Shown here one piece after another: positions 15,467 to 23,664 of a stretch of 34,790 bases of DNA (the stretch's first letter is position 1; each line of letters starts with the position of its first letter). Origin of the DNA: Holophagales bacterium (lineage in GTDB: Bacteria > Acidobacteriota > Thermoanaerobaculia > Multivoradales > Multivoraceae); contig VXUF01000041.1 of assembly GCA_009837085.1 (NCBI GenBank), positions 60,395-95,184 of the forward strand, written 5' to 3'. The notes beneath the pieces are model-generated. The model had not been told where the DNA came from and searched no databases. It saw nothing but the letters and a program-made list of their open reading frames with translations. The translations under genes and the position numbers were made by a program.

Positions 15467-16522
15467 ATGCGGGCAGCTACGTCGAGCGCCAAGAAACAGC
15501 TCGAGTCGCCACGGAGATTCGTTACTTCCGCGGGGCGGGTCGTCTACGCCCTGAACTTCGAGGTGTTCCCGAACTTCTTCGGCAACGTCTACCTGATCGA
15601 CGACGGTGACCGCCGCATCCTGGTCGACTGCGGTTCGGGCATGGACTTCTCGAACGAGAACCTGGTCCGCGGCATGACCTCGATCGAGAACCGTTTCGGC
15701 GCCCGTGTCGGTCTCGCCGACGTCGACGTCATCCTCATCACCCACGGTCACATGGACCACTTCGGCGGCCTGCAGTTCGTGCGCAGCCACACCGACGCGC
15801 CGGTAGGCATCCACGTCCTCGACCGCCGCGTGCTGACTCACTACGAGGAGCGCGTGGTCGTCGCCTCGCAGCAACTCCGCGTGTTCCTGCAGCGCGCCGG
15901 TCTCTCGGCCGGCAAGCGCGAGCAGTTGATGACGATGTACACCGCGCCAAAGGCACGCTATGGCTCGGTGCCGGTCCAGTTCCTGCTCGAGGAAGGGCAG
16001 CCCGTGCGGGACGGAAACGGGGCCGACCTCGGCATCGAAGTCCTCCACGTCCCCGGCCACTGCCCCGGCCAGGTCTGCCTGCGCATCGACGACGTGCTGC
16101 TGACCGCCGACCACGTGCTGGCCCGGATAACGCCCCACCAGTCGCCCGAGTCGCTGACCCTGAACATGGGCCTCGGCCACTACCTCGAGGCACTGGGCAA
16201 GGTCGAGGAACTGGACGGCGTCCGTGTCGGCCTGGGCGGCCACGAGGAGCCGATCGAAGACGTGACAACGCGGGTGGGTGAGATCCGCGAGTCCCACGAC
16301 AAGCGGCTGAACGTGATCATGGACACCTGCCGGGCGCCGCAGACCACCGCGGACATCAGCCGGCGGTTGTTCGGCGCGGTGCGCGGCTACACCGTGCTGC
16401 TCGCCCTGGAGGAGGCCGGAGCGCACGTCGAGTACCTCTACCAGCGAGGCGAGCTCGTGGCCGAGAACGTCGGCGAACTGGAGTCTGAACAGGACCCGGT
16501 GGTTCGCTACGTGCGGGCGTAA
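15467..16522 (+). CDS. MBL fold metallo-hydrolase with C-terminal winged-helix-like domain
   Basis: Metallo-beta-lactamase fold protein of 351 residues. Metal motifs: THGHMDHFGG (His93, His95, Asp97, His98), VPGHCPGQ (next His) and LTADHVL (bridging Asp). Residues after about 280 (RAPQTTADISRRLFG...YTVLLALEEAGAHVEYLYQRGEL) resemble the winged-helix tail of LACTB2/BLACT-type hydrolases. Substrates in this branch range from thioesters to RNA, so function is open. An upstream GTG at 15461 is an equal alternative start. It follows the selenoprotein by 46 bp on the same strand and may form an operon with it. A GSH- or thiol-ester substrate would fit a redox module (inference). Confidence 0.87.
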   Translation: MRAATSSAKKQLESPRRFVTSAGRVVYALNFEVFPNFFGNVYLIDDGDRRILVDCGSGMDFSNENLVRGMTSIENRFGARVGLADVDVILITHGHMDHFGGLQFVRSHTDAPVGIHVLDRRVLTHYEERVVVASQQLRVFLQRAGLSAGKREQLMTMYTAPKARYGSVPVQFLLEEGQPVRDGNGADLGIEVLHVPGHCPGQVCLRIDDVLLTADHVLARITPHQSPESLTLNMGLGHYLEALGKVEELDGVRVGLGGHEEPIEDVTTRVGEIRESHDKRLNVIMDTCRAPQTTADISRRLFGAVRGYTVLLALEEAGAHVEYLYQRGELVAENVGELESEQDPVVRYVRA

Positions 16523-16634
16523 GGAAGGCGCCCGACTCTGTGGTAGATCTGCACCCTGCTGCGCCATGTCTGCTGTCGCGCCAACTTCACACTGCGGCTC
16601 GCCGCCGGGCCCCTAGCGCTCCCCTCCGCGGAAC

Positions 16635-17297
16635 GTGAAGATCAAGGGCTCGCACACGCTGGCCGTGCCGCGCGGCGTCGTCTGGGAAGCCATCCTCGAC
16701 CCAGAGGTGCTGTCACGCACCCTGCCGGGCTGCGAGGACATGGCGCCGGTCGGCGACAACCGGTTCCGCGGCAAGCTGAAGATGAAGGTCGGACCCGTGC
16801 AGGGCGTATTCGAAGGCGGCGTCGAACTCCTCGATCTCGATCCGCCGAACGGCTACAGCCTGAAGATGGACGGCAAGGGCGCCCCCGGCTTCGTCAACGG
16901 CAACGGCTCGCTCCGCCTCGAGGACACCGACGACGGCGGCACCCTGCTCCACTACGAGATCGACGCCCAGGTCGGTGGCCGCATCGCCGCCGTCGGCCAG
17001 CGGCTCCTCGACAGCTCGGCCAAGGTGCTGACCCGTCAGGGTCTGCAAGGCCTGGAGCAGCAGCTCGCCGCGCGGGCGCCGGCGCCGGCCGAAACTGCGG
17101 CGGATTCGGCCTCCACTGCCGAAGCTCCGGCACCTGCCCCCGCAGGCGGTTCCGAAGCCGTCCCCGCAGCCCCGTCCCAGGCCGCCTTCGCCGGCCGCTT
17201 TGCCGCCGGCATGGCCAGAGAGTTCTGGCCCTACCTGGTCGGCGGCGGCCTGGTCGTCCTGGCGGCCATCGCGATCTCGCTCCGTGCCTGTTCCTGA
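16635..17297 (+). CDS. coxG: CoxG-like SRPBCC protein with C-terminal membrane anchor
   Basis: Protein of 220 residues. Residues 1-145 match the CoxG/SRPBCC fold (GSHTLAVPRGVVWEAILDPEVLSRTLPGCEDM, GAPGFVNGNGSLRLED). An Ala/Pro-rich linker (about 149-185) and one transmembrane helix (about 197-217, WPYLVGGGLVVLAAIAISL) follow. In Oligotropha, CoxG tethers the CO dehydrogenase to the membrane, and the same anchor layout is seen here. The start is a GTG at 16635 that opens directly on the family's MKIKGS-type beginning; the ribosome site is weak. The small, large and medium molybdenum-hydroxylase genes follow directly. The gene symbol is by family only, since the enzyme's substrate is not shown to be CO. 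Confidence 0.85.
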   Translation: MKIKGSHTLAVPRGVVWEAILDPEVLSRTLPGCEDMAPVGDNRFRGKLKMKVGPVQGVFEGGVELLDLDPPNGYSLKMDGKGAPGFVNGNGSLRLEDTDDGGTLLHYEIDAQVGGRIAAVGQRLLDSSAKVLTRQGLQGLEQQLAARAPAPAETAADSASTAEAPAPAPAGGSEAVPAAPSQAAFAGRFAAGMAREFWPYLVGGGLVVLAAIAISLRACS

Positions 17298-17318
17298 CCA
17301 CAAGGAGATAACCCGAAG

Positions 17319-17786
17319 ATGACCGTGTCCATTCAACTCGAAGTCAACGGAAAGCCGGTTCAGGCAGCGGTCGAGCCGCGGCGCCTGCTGGTCCACTTCC
17401 TGCGCGAGGATCTGGGTCTGACCGGCGCCAACATCGGCTGCGAGACGAGTCTCTGCGGGGCCTGCACCGTGCTGCTCGACGGCAACGCGGTCAAGTCCTG
17501 CACCATGCTCGCGGCGCAGGCCGACGGCGCCTCGGTGACGACGATCGAGGGACTGGCCCGGAACGGCGAGCTGCATCCGCTCCAGGAGGGCTTCTGGGAG
17601 AAGCACGGCCTGCAGTGCGGTTACTGCACGCCGGGCATGATCCTCTCCGCGAACTACCTCCTGGCCCAGAACCCGAGCCCGAACGACGAGGAGATCCGCG
17701 AGGGTCTCAAGGGCAACATCTGCCGTTGCACCGGCTACCACAACATCGTCGAAGCGGTGAAGTACGCCGCGGAGAGGATGAGCTGA
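17319..17786 (+). CDS. Molybdenum hydroxylase small subunit, two [2Fe-2S] clusters (CoxS-like)
   Basis: Ferredoxin-type subunit of 155 residues, the usual family length. All eight cluster ligands are present: Cys41, Cys46, Cys49 and Cys61 ([15 protein letters not shown]) for the plant-type cluster, and Cys100, Cys103, Cys135 and Cys137 ([18 protein letters not shown]) for the helical-domain cluster. It passes electrons from the molybdenum site to FAD. AAGGAGAT precedes the ATG at 17319. It sits 21 bp after coxG, and the large-subunit ATG follows its stop by one base, so translation is probably coupled. Confidence 0.95.
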   Translation: MTVSIQLEVNGKPVQAAVEPRRLLVHFLREDLGLTGANIGCETSLCGACTVLLDGNAVKSCTMLAAQADGASVTTIEGLARNGELHPLQEGFWEKHGLQCGYCTPGMILSANYLLAQNPSPNDEEIREGLKGNICRCTGYHNIVEAVKYAAERMS

Positions 17787-17787
17787 C

Positions 17788-20133
17788 ATGGCACGGGTAC
17801 TCGGCACCTCGATCAAGCGCCGGGAAGACCCGGCGCTCATCACCGGCCGCGGCAAGTACACGGACGACCTCAAGGCCGCCGGCATGGCTCATGCCGCGAT
17901 CGTCCGCAGCCCGTACGCGCACGCCCGGATCCGCGGCATCGACACCTCCGCCGCGGAGGCGCTTCCCGGCGTCCTCGCCGTGCTCACGGCCCGCGACGTC
18001 GCGGCCGCCGGCATTCCCGGCGTGGTCCCGGTCGGCTGGCTGCTTCCAGACCTGAAGACGCCGGCCCACCCGATGATCGCCGCCGACACGGTCCGCCACG
18101 TCGGCGACGCGGTGGCCGTCGTCGTCGCCGAAGACCGCTACGTCGCCCGCGACGCCGCCGAGCGGGTCGCCGTCGACTACGAACCGCTAGACGCCGTGGC
18201 CGACGTCGTGGCCGCCCTCGAGGACGGCGCGCCCGCGGTCCACGAAGAGGCGCCCGGCAACGTGGCCTTCGACTGGGAGATCGGCGAGCGCGAACCGGTC
18301 GACGCCGCCTTCGCCTCCGCCGCGCACACGGTCGAGCTCGACCTCCGCAACAACCGGCTGATCCCGCACGCGATCGAGCCGCGCGCGGTGCTCGCCTCCT
18401 ACGACTCGTCCACCGGCGAGATGACGATCCACATGACGAGTCAGAACCCGCATGTGCACCGGCTGCTGATGACACTCGCGTCGCTCGGCATGCCCGAGCA
18501 CAAGGTGCGGATCGTCGCTCCCGAGGTCGGCGGCGGCTTCGGTAGCAAAATCCACCACTACGCCGACGAGGCGATCGTGGGCCTGTGCTCGATGAAGCTC
18601 GACCGGCCGGTCAAGTGGACCGCGACCCGGACCGAGACGAACCTGACCGACGCCCACGGCCGCGACCACTCGACCCGTTGCGCATTGGCGCTCGACGCGG
18701 ACGGGCGCATCACCGGCCTGCGCGTCGACACCGCGGCAGCCATGGGTGCGTACCTCTCGACCTTCGCGCCGGCCGTGCCGACCTACCTCTACGGCACCCT
18801 TATGTCCGGCCAGTACGACATTCCGGCAATCCACTGCCACGTCACCGGCGTCTTCACCCACACGACCCCCGTCGACGCCTACCGCGGCGCCGGACGGCCC
18901 GAGGCCACCTACGTCGTCGAGCGGCTGATGCATCTCGCCGGCGAGGCCACGGGTCTGGGTCCGGTGGAAGTGCGACGCCGGAACTTTGTGTCGCCGGACG
19001 CCTTCCCGTACCAGACCCAAGTCGCCCTCGCCTACGACTCCGGCAACTACGGACCGGCAATGGACCGCGCGCTGGAGATGATCGGCTACGACGACCTGCG
19101 CAGCCAGCAGGCGTCGCGCCGCGACAACGGCGGCAAGCAGATCGGCATCGGCTTCTCGTCCTACATCGAGGCCTGCGGACTGGCACCGTCGGCCGTCGTC
19201 GGATCGCTAGGCGCCCAGGCCGGCCAGTGGGAGAGCGCCGACGTCCGCGTCCACCCGACCGCTTCGGTCACCGTCTACACCGGCTCCTCGTCGCACGGAC
19301 AGGGCCACGAAACGACCTTCTCCCAGATCGTCGCCGACCGGCTCGGAGTCGATCCCGAGGCGGTCGAGGTGATCCACGGCGACACCGACCTCGTCCAGTT
19401 CGGCATGGGCACCTACGGCAGCCGCAGCGCCGCCGTCGGCGGTTCGGCGATCGCCAGGAGCGTCGACAAGATCATCGAGAAGGGCAAGAAGATCGCCGCC
19501 CACCTGCTCGAAGCGTCGGCCGAGGACCTGGAGTACGAGGACGGCAGCTTCCGCGTGGCCGGCTCGCCGGACCGCTCCCTCGCTCTCGGCGACGTGGCGC
19601 TCCAGGCCTACCTGGCGCACAATTACCCGGACGACCTGGAGCCCGGCCTCTCCGCCACGAGCTTCTACGACCCGGCCAACTTCACCTACCCGTTCGGCAC
19701 CCACGTCTGCGTGGTCGAGGTCGACACGGAGACCGGTTCCATCGAACTGCTGCGCTACGCCGCGGTCGACGACGTCGGCAACGTGATCAACCCGATGATC
19801 GTCGACGGCCAGCTCCACGGCGGACTGGCCCAGGGCATCGGCCAGGCGCTGTGGGAGAACGCGGTGTACGACGAGAGCGGCCAGCTCGTGTCCGGCTCGC
19901 TCATGGACTACGCGGTGCCCAAGATCCACAACCTGATCCCGTTCGAGCTCGACCGCACGACGACCCCTTGCCCGCACAACCCGCTGGGCGTCAAGGGCGT
20001 CGGCGAGGCCGGCGCGATCGCCTCGCCGGCCGCGGTGGTCAACGCCGTGGTCGACGCGCTCGCGCCGTTCGGGATCAGCCACATCGACATGCCGCTCACG
20101 CCCGAGAAGGTGTGGCGGGCCGTCAACAGCTAA
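17788..20133 (+). CDS. Molybdenum hydroxylase large subunit (xanthine dehydrogenase/CoxL family, form II-type loop)
   Basis: Molybdopterin-binding catalytic subunit of 781 residues. Family landmarks: [19 protein letters not shown] at the start, [17 protein letters not shown], the active-site loop [10 protein letters not shown] (364-373), [19 protein letters not shown] and [12 protein letters not shown] with the catalytic Glu740. Genuine form I CO dehydrogenase has AYxCSFR in the loop; the RGAGRPEA loop is the form II type, whose substrates are mostly unknown and may be purines, aldehydes or N-heterocycles. Cofactor is probably molybdenum cytosine dinucleotide (family inference). Cytoplasmic, tethered by CoxG. 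No cofactor-insertion genes (coxD, coxE, coxF or mob types) are in the window. Confidence 0.93.
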   Translation: MARVLGTSIKRREDPALITGRGKYTDDLKAAGMAHAAIVRSPYAHARIRGIDTSAAEALPGVLAVLTARDVAAAGIPGVVPVGWLLPDLKTPAHPMIAADTVRHVGDAVAVVVAEDRYVARDAAERVAVDYEPLDAVADVVAALEDGAPAVHEEAPGNVAFDWEIGEREPVDAAFASAAHTVELDLRNNRLIPHAIEPRAVLASYDSSTGEMTIHMTSQNPHVHRLLMTLASLGMPEHKVRIVAPEVGGGFGSKIHHYADEAIVGLCSMKLDRPVKWTATRTETNLTDAHGRDHSTRCALALDADGRITGLRVDTAAAMGAYLSTFAPAVPTYLYGTLMSGQYDIPAIHCHVTGVFTHTTPVDAYRGAGRPEATYVVERLMHLAGEATGLGPVEVRRRNFVSPDAFPYQTQVALAYDSGNYGPAMDRALEMIGYDDLRSQQASRRDNGGKQIGIGFSSYIEACGLAPSAVVGSLGAQAGQWESADVRVHPTASVTVYTGSSSHGQGHETTFSQIVADRLGVDPEAVEVIHGDTDLVQFGMGTYGSRSAAVGGSAIARSVDKIIEKGKKIAAHLLEASAEDLEYEDGSFRVAGSPDRSLALGDVALQAYLAHNYPDDLEPGLSATSFYDPANFTYPFGTHVCVVEVDTETGSIELLRYAAVDDVGNVINPMIVDGQLHGGLAQGIGQALWENAVYDESGQLVSGSLMDYAVPKIHNLIPFELDRTTTPCPHNPLGVKGVGEAGAIASPAAVVNAVVDALAPFGISHIDMPLTPEKVWRAVNS

Positions 20134-20147
20134 CGACTTCGTCCGTC

Positions 20148-20153
20148 TAGAAT
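20148..20153 (+). promoter_or_regulatory. Possible -10 element before the medium subunit gene
   Basis: TAGAAT lies in the 63-bp gap between the large- and medium-subunit genes, about 44 bp before the ATG at 20197. No convincing -35 is seen. It might give the medium subunit an internal promoter, or be chance. Confidence 0.2.
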
Positions 20154-20196
20154 CCCGCAGCCGAACAACCGAAGCTGCCGAATCAGGAGCCCAGAT

Positions 20197-21045
20197 ATGT
20201 ACCAAGCCCAATTCGATTACCGTCGCGCCGGATCGGTGGACGAGGCCTTGAGCCTGCTCCAGGAGAACGAGGACGCGAAGCTGATGGCCGGCGGCCACAG
20301 CCTGATCCCGATGATGAAGCTGCGCCTGGCGCAGCCGCCTGTCGTCATCGACATCGGTCGGCTCGACGAACTCAAGGGCATCTCCGAAGCGGGCGGTTCG
20401 GTTCGCGTCGGCTCCCTTCCCACCCACGCCGTCATCGCGGCTTCCGACGGCCTCGCGGCCCACTGCCCGGTGCTGGCCGAAGCGGCCGGTCACATCGGTG
20501 ACGCCCAGGTCCGCAACCGCGGCACGATCGGCGGCAACATCGCCCACGCCGACCCGGGCTCGGACATTCCGCCCGTGCTCGTCCTCCTGGGCGCCTCGGT
20601 TCACCTGCAGTCCCCTTCCGGCACCCGCTCCGTCGCCGCAGGCGACTTCTTCCAGGACCTCCTGATGACCGATGTCGGCGAGGACGAGATCCTCACGCAC
20701 GTCGACGCTCCGGCCCTGGGCAGCGGCACCGGCGCCGCCTACCTCAAGTTCGAGCATCCCGCTTCCGGCTACGCCGTCGTCGGCGCCGCGGCTTCCGTTA
20801 CCGTCCAGAACGGCCGCTGCACCGCCGCCGGCCTGGTCGTCGGCGGCGTCTCCGCCACGCCGACCGCGGTCGACGTCTCAAGCCTCGTCGGCACCGACCT
20901 CTCCGACGACGCCATCGCCGCAGCAGCCTCCGGCCTCGACGCCGAAGATCCCATCGGCGACATCTTCGCCTCCGGCGACTACCGCGTCCACGTCGGCAAG
21001 GTCTACGGCAAGCGAGCCCTGGCGGCGGCCCGGGATCGGGCGTAG
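20197..21045 (+). CDS. Molybdenum hydroxylase medium subunit, FAD-binding (CoxM-like)
   Basis: Flavoprotein of 282 residues in the PCMH/vanillyl-alcohol-oxidase-like family. The two FAD pyrophosphate motifs are AGGHSLIPMMKLRLAQP (31-47) and GTIGGNIAHADPGSD (109-123). The C-terminal domain (SGYAVVGAAASVTVQNGRCTAAGLVVGGV) is complete. It accepts electrons from the iron-sulfur subunit and passes them to quinone or another acceptor. TCAGGAG precedes the ATG at 20197. It is the last gene of the G-S-L-M set; in the classic CO dehydrogenase operon the order is M-S-L, so the order differs. A repeat-rich spacer follows. Confidence 0.93.
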   Translation: MYQAQFDYRRAGSVDEALSLLQENEDAKLMAGGHSLIPMMKLRLAQPPVVIDIGRLDELKGISEAGGSVRVGSLPTHAVIAASDGLAAHCPVLAEAAGHIGDAQVRNRGTIGGNIAHADPGSDIPPVLVLLGASVHLQSPSGTRSVAAGDFFQDLLMTDVGEDEILTHVDAPALGSGTGAAYLKFEHPASGYAVVGAAASVTVQNGRCTAAGLVVGGVSATPTAVDVSSLVGTDLSDDAIAAAASGLDAEDPIGDIFASGDYRVHVGKVYGKRALAAARDRA

Positions 21046-21123
21046 CAGGCTCTTCGCTTCGTAGGCTCGTCGCTTCGCGACTCGCGCCTTTGGGGCGCGT
21101 TGTGGCAGCCGAGGCTCGGGCCC

Positions 21124-21298
21124 GCCTGCGGAGAGGCCGGGGGGAGGGTCCCATCGGCCGCTCACGCTTTCTGGGTGGATGGGAAGGACGCGCTCGCTTC
21201 GGTCGGCTGCGTTTCACGTCGGCGACGGTTCATGGGAGGGCGTCGGGCGTCACTTGCCTCCAGCCCGCTGGGACCCTCCCCCCGGCCTCTCCGCAGGC
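21124..21298 (+). mobile_element. 175-bp element with 30-bp terminal inverted repeats, copy A
   Basis: The ends 21124-21153 (starting GCCTGCGGAGAGGCC) and 21269-21298 are exact inverted repeats over 30 bp. The 115-bp interior is about 93% identical (8 differences) to the interior of copy B at 22123-22297, in opposite orientation. It has no convincing ORF, so it looks like a MITE-type non-autonomous element or a structured RNA with a long closing stem. No target-site duplication is visible. It lies between coxM and the TPR gene; shorter hairpins (GTCGCTTCGCGAC near 21069) fill the rest of the spacer. Confidence 0.78.
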
Positions 21299-21349
21299 TG
21301 GACGGCGTCGGTTGCCGACGTGACGGAAGTCGTTCGCAAGGACGGACCG

Positions 21350-21970
21350 ATGTTGGCCCGCTATCCTCACCGGGTAGTGGGTGACTCTGCCGGAGGTTCT
21401 CGCCTGGATCGGGGCCGCGATCTCTCGGACGCGGCCTGGAAGCTGCGCGCGACGGCTTCCTCGTTGACTGCCAATCCCGTCGAGAGTGAGGAGACCACGC
21501 GGCTCGTTCGAGAGAAGCTCACCGAAGCGGTGGCGTTGTGCCGTGAGGCTGGTTCTGACCGTGTTCTGGCGACCGCCCTTCGGCGGCTCGGGCATGCGGA
21601 ACAGGATGCCGGCCGCGACGACATGGCGGTCGCCCGTTACGAGGAAGCAGTCGTTGCCGCGCGCCGGACGGGTGATCCGCTCCTGCTGGCTCACGCGATC
21701 CGTCACGTTGGCGACGCCCATTGCGCCGCACAGCGGCTGGCCCGGGCCGCGGCCTGCTACGACGAGACCCTGGCCCTCTACGCCGAGCACCCTGATCCCC
21801 CAACGCTCGACTACGCGAACGCCATCCGACCGATGGCGATCCTCAAGGAAGCGCTCGGCGAAACCGACGAAGCAAGGCTCCTGTGGCAGCGGGCGAAGGC
21901 GCTCTACGCGACCGTTCCCATCGTCGCCGGCGTAACGGAGTGCGACGAGAACCTCGCCCGACTCGGCTGA
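21350..21970 (+). CDS. Small TPR-repeat protein
   Basis: Soluble protein of 206 residues made of tetratricopeptide helices. Repeats are seen at about residues 50-80 (KLTEAVALCREAGSDRVLATALRRLG), 82-120 (HAEQDAGRDDMAVARYEEAVVAA), 122-160 (LLAHAIRHVGDAHCAAQRLARAAACYDETLALY) and 165-200. No enzymatic domain or signal peptide is present, so it is probably a protein-interaction adaptor. The ATG at 21350 has AAGGAC upstream; an in-frame GTG at 21320 is possible, and frames starting earlier run into the 175-bp element. The gene is bracketed by inverted copies of that element and is unrelated to both neighbours, which hints at insertion as a unit. Confidence 0.78.
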   Translation: MLARYPHRVVGDSAGGSRLDRGRDLSDAAWKLRATASSLTANPVESEETTRLVREKLTEAVALCREAGSDRVLATALRRLGHAEQDAGRDDMAVARYEEAVVAARRTGDPLLLAHAIRHVGDAHCAAQRLARAAACYDETLALYAEHPDPPTLDYANAIRPMAILKEALGETDEARLLWQRAKALYATVPIVAGVTECDENLARLG

Positions 21971-22001
21971 ATCGCGGGTCCGACACAAGGAGCCGGTCTC
22001 C

Positions 22002-22018
22002 GACCGGCACACGTTCCT
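22002..22018 (+). terminator. Hairpin after the TPR gene
   Basis: GCCGGTC and GACCGGC form a 7-bp perfect stem with a TCC loop, 31 nt after the TPR stop. There is no T-tract, so factor-independent termination is uncertain. GCCGCCTGCGGCGGC (from about 22020) and repeat copy 3 add further hairpins. Confidence 0.35.
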
Positions 22019-22036
22019 GGCCGCCTGCGGCGGCAA

Positions 22037-22063
22037 GCCGGCGGGGACGCCGGCGTACCCAGT
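22037..22063 (+). repeat. Palindromic intergenic repeat, copy 3
   Basis: 27-bp unit with one difference (GTACCC for GCACCC) from copy 1, in the spacer between the TPR gene and element copy B. As at the other sites, a GCCGCC-type hairpin lies directly 5'. Confidence 0.85.
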
Positions 22064-22122
22064 GTGTGGCAGGGAGAGTTCTGGAACCTCTTCGGCCAAG
22101 TGGCGCTGCCCGACGACGTCCA

Positions 22123-22297
22123 GCCTGGCGAGGAGCCGGGGGGAGGTTCCCAGCGGGCTGGAGGCAAGTGACGCCCGACGCCTTCCCATGAACCGTCGCC
22201 GACGTGAAATGCAGCCGACCGAAGCGAGCGCCTCCGTACCATCCATCCAGAGAGCGCGAGCGGCCGATGGGAACCTCCCCCCGGCCCCTCGCCAGGC
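22123..22297 (-). mobile_element. 175-bp element with 30-bp terminal inverted repeats, copy B (inverted)
   Basis: The ends 22123-22152 and 22268-22297 are inverted repeats with 29 of 30 matches. Length equals copy A exactly. Compared with copy A, the termini differ at four positions (GGCGAGG where A has GCGGAGA, and GGTTCC where A has GGGTCC). Three of the four changes, and the fourth in one arm, occur in both arms, so the stem is preserved. Homology with copy A runs about 13 bp further on the side facing the TPR gene. It lies between the TPR gene and the acyl-CoA dehydrogenase stop. Confidence 0.78.
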
Positions 22298-22332
22298 GGC
22301 ACAATCCGACGCGGCAGCGCCACGCCGCGCCC

Positions 22333-22373
22333 GCCGCCGTCCGGGACGCGGCGCAGCCGCGTCCGACGGCGGC
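22333..22373 (-). terminator. Long GC hairpin after the acyl-CoA dehydrogenase gene
   Basis: Outer arms GCCGCCGTC/GACGGCGGC and inner arms GGACGCGGC/GCCGCGTCC stack into an 18-bp stem with a 2-nt bulge and a GCA loop. It lies 7 nt beyond the gene's stop on the minus strand. No U-tract follows, which is common in high-GC genomes. Confidence 0.45.
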
Positions 22374-22380
22374 CACGGCC

Positions 22381-23559
22381 TCAGTAGCTGCGCGGCAGTC
22401 CGAGGACGTGCTGGGCCAGGTACGTGAGTACGAGGTTGGTCGAGATCGGCGCCGTCTGGAAGAGGCGGCATTCGCGCCACTTGCGCTCGATGTCGTACTC
22501 GGTGGCGAAGGCGAAGCCGCCGAAGGTCTGGAAGCAGGTGTCGCCGGCCTTCCAGGCGGCTTCGGAGGCGAGGAGCTTGGCGCTGTTCGCTTCCGCGCCG
22601 CATTCGCGGCCGGCGTCGTAGAGGGCGGCGGCCTTGCGGACGATCATCTCGGCGGCGTCGGTCTCGGCGTGGGCGCGGGCGATCGGGAACTGGATGCCCT
22701 GGTTCTGGCCGATCGGCCTTCCGAAGACCTCGCGCTCGTTCGCGTACTCGACCGCGCGGCGGATGAAGTAGCGGGCGTCGCCGATCGCCTCGGAGGCGAG
22801 CAGGATGCGCTCGGCGTTCATGCCGCTCAGGATGTAACGGAAGCCGTGGCCTTCCTCGCCGATCCGGCTGCTGACCGGGATGCGCAGGTTGTCGAAGAAC
22901 ACCTGGGTCGTGCCGTGGTTGATCATCGTGTCGATCGGCTGGATCTCCAGGCCGTTGCCGCGGGCCTCGCGGAGGTCGACGAGGAACACGGACAGGCCGC
23001 GTGATCGCTTCTCGACCTGGTCGGCCGGCGTCGTCCGGGCGAGCAGGATCATCAGGTCGGAGTGCAGCGCGCGGCTGGTCCAGATTTTCTGGCCGTTGAC
23101 GACGTAGGTGTCGCCGTCGCGGACCGCGGTGGTCCTGAGCTGGGTCGTGTCCGAACCCGTCACCGGCTCGGTGACGCCGAACGCCTGCAGACGCAGTTCA
23201 CCGCTGGCGATCTTCGGCAGGTACTGCTGCTTCTGCTCGTCGCTGCCGTGGCGGAGCACCGTGCCCATCGTGTACATCTGGGCATGGCAGGCCGCCGCGT
23301 TGCAGCCGCTCGAGTGGATCGTCTCGAGCACCACGCAGGCGGCGCGCAGCGGCAGGCCCGAGCCTCCGTACTCCTCGGGAATGAGACAGCCGAGGTACTC
23401 GTGCTCGGTCAGCGCCTGCACGAACTCCGTCGGATACTCGGCCGCGGCGTCGAGCCGCCGCCAGTACTCGCCCGGGAACTGCTCGCAGATGCGGCGGACC
23501 GGGTCGCGGAGGAAGGCGTAGTCGTTCTCGATGGAAACGTGGAGGTCGCCGTCGGTCAT
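22381..23559 (-). CDS. Acyl-CoA dehydrogenase family protein
   Basis: Flavoprotein of 392 residues, the normal family length. Motifs: PEEYGGSGLPL (61-71), FGVTEPVTGSDTTQLRTTA (127-145, flavin contact), NGQKIWTSRA (155-164) and the C-terminal FGGFAFATEYDIERKWRECRLFQTAP. The usual catalytic Glu of the YEGT motif is absent (FQTAP). Glu250 in GMNAERILLAS sits where isovaleryl-CoA dehydrogenase keeps its base, so activity is still expected, perhaps on branched or unusual chains. The ATG at 23559 opens the family sequence; an ATG at 23580 would add seven residues. Repeat copy 4 lies just upstream. An electron-transfer flavoprotein is assumed but not present here. Confidence 0.9.
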   Translation of the reverse strand: MTDGDLHVSIENDYAFLRDPVRRICEQFPGEYWRRLDAAAEYPTEFVQALTEHEYLGCLIPEEYGGSGLPLRAACVVLETIHSSGCNAAACHAQMYTMGTVLRHGSDEQKQQYLPKIASGELRLQAFGVTEPVTGSDTTQLRTTAVRDGDTYVVNGQKIWTSRALHSDLMILLARTTPADQVEKRSRGLSVFLVDLREARGNGLEIQPIDTMINHGTTQVFFDNLRIPVSSRIGEEGHGFRYILSGMNAERILLASEAIGDARYFIRRAVEYANEREVFGRPIGQNQGIQFPIARAHAETDAAEMIVRKAAALYDAGRECGAEANSAKLLASEAAWKAGDTCFQTFGGFAFATEYDIERKWRECRLFQTAPISTNLVLTYLAQHVLGLPRSY

Positions 23560-23611
23560 GGGACGTGATCGTAGCGCCATGGTCGCCGCTTCGCGGCGCG
23601 TCCTCTCGGAA

Positions 23612-23638
23612 GCCGGCGGGGACGCCGGCGCACCCAGT
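23612..23638 (+). repeat. Palindromic intergenic repeat, copy 4
   Basis: 27-bp unit identical to copy 1, between the pyruvate kinase stop and the acyl-CoA dehydrogenase start. A GCCGCTTCGCGGC hairpin lies 5' of it (from about 23585), as at the 8.4 kb site. Confidence 0.87.
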
Positions 23639-23664
23639 GTGCGGCCTCTTCTCAAGTCCGGCGG

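Noticed and set aside
17788..20133. Calling the large subunit a true aerobic CO dehydrogenase
   Set aside because: The active-site loop is RGAGRPEA, not the Cys-containing AYxCSFR of form I.
21179..21349. N-terminal extension of the TPR protein into the 175-bp element
   Set aside because: The extension is translated repeat sequence; a ribosome site supports the ATG at 21350.
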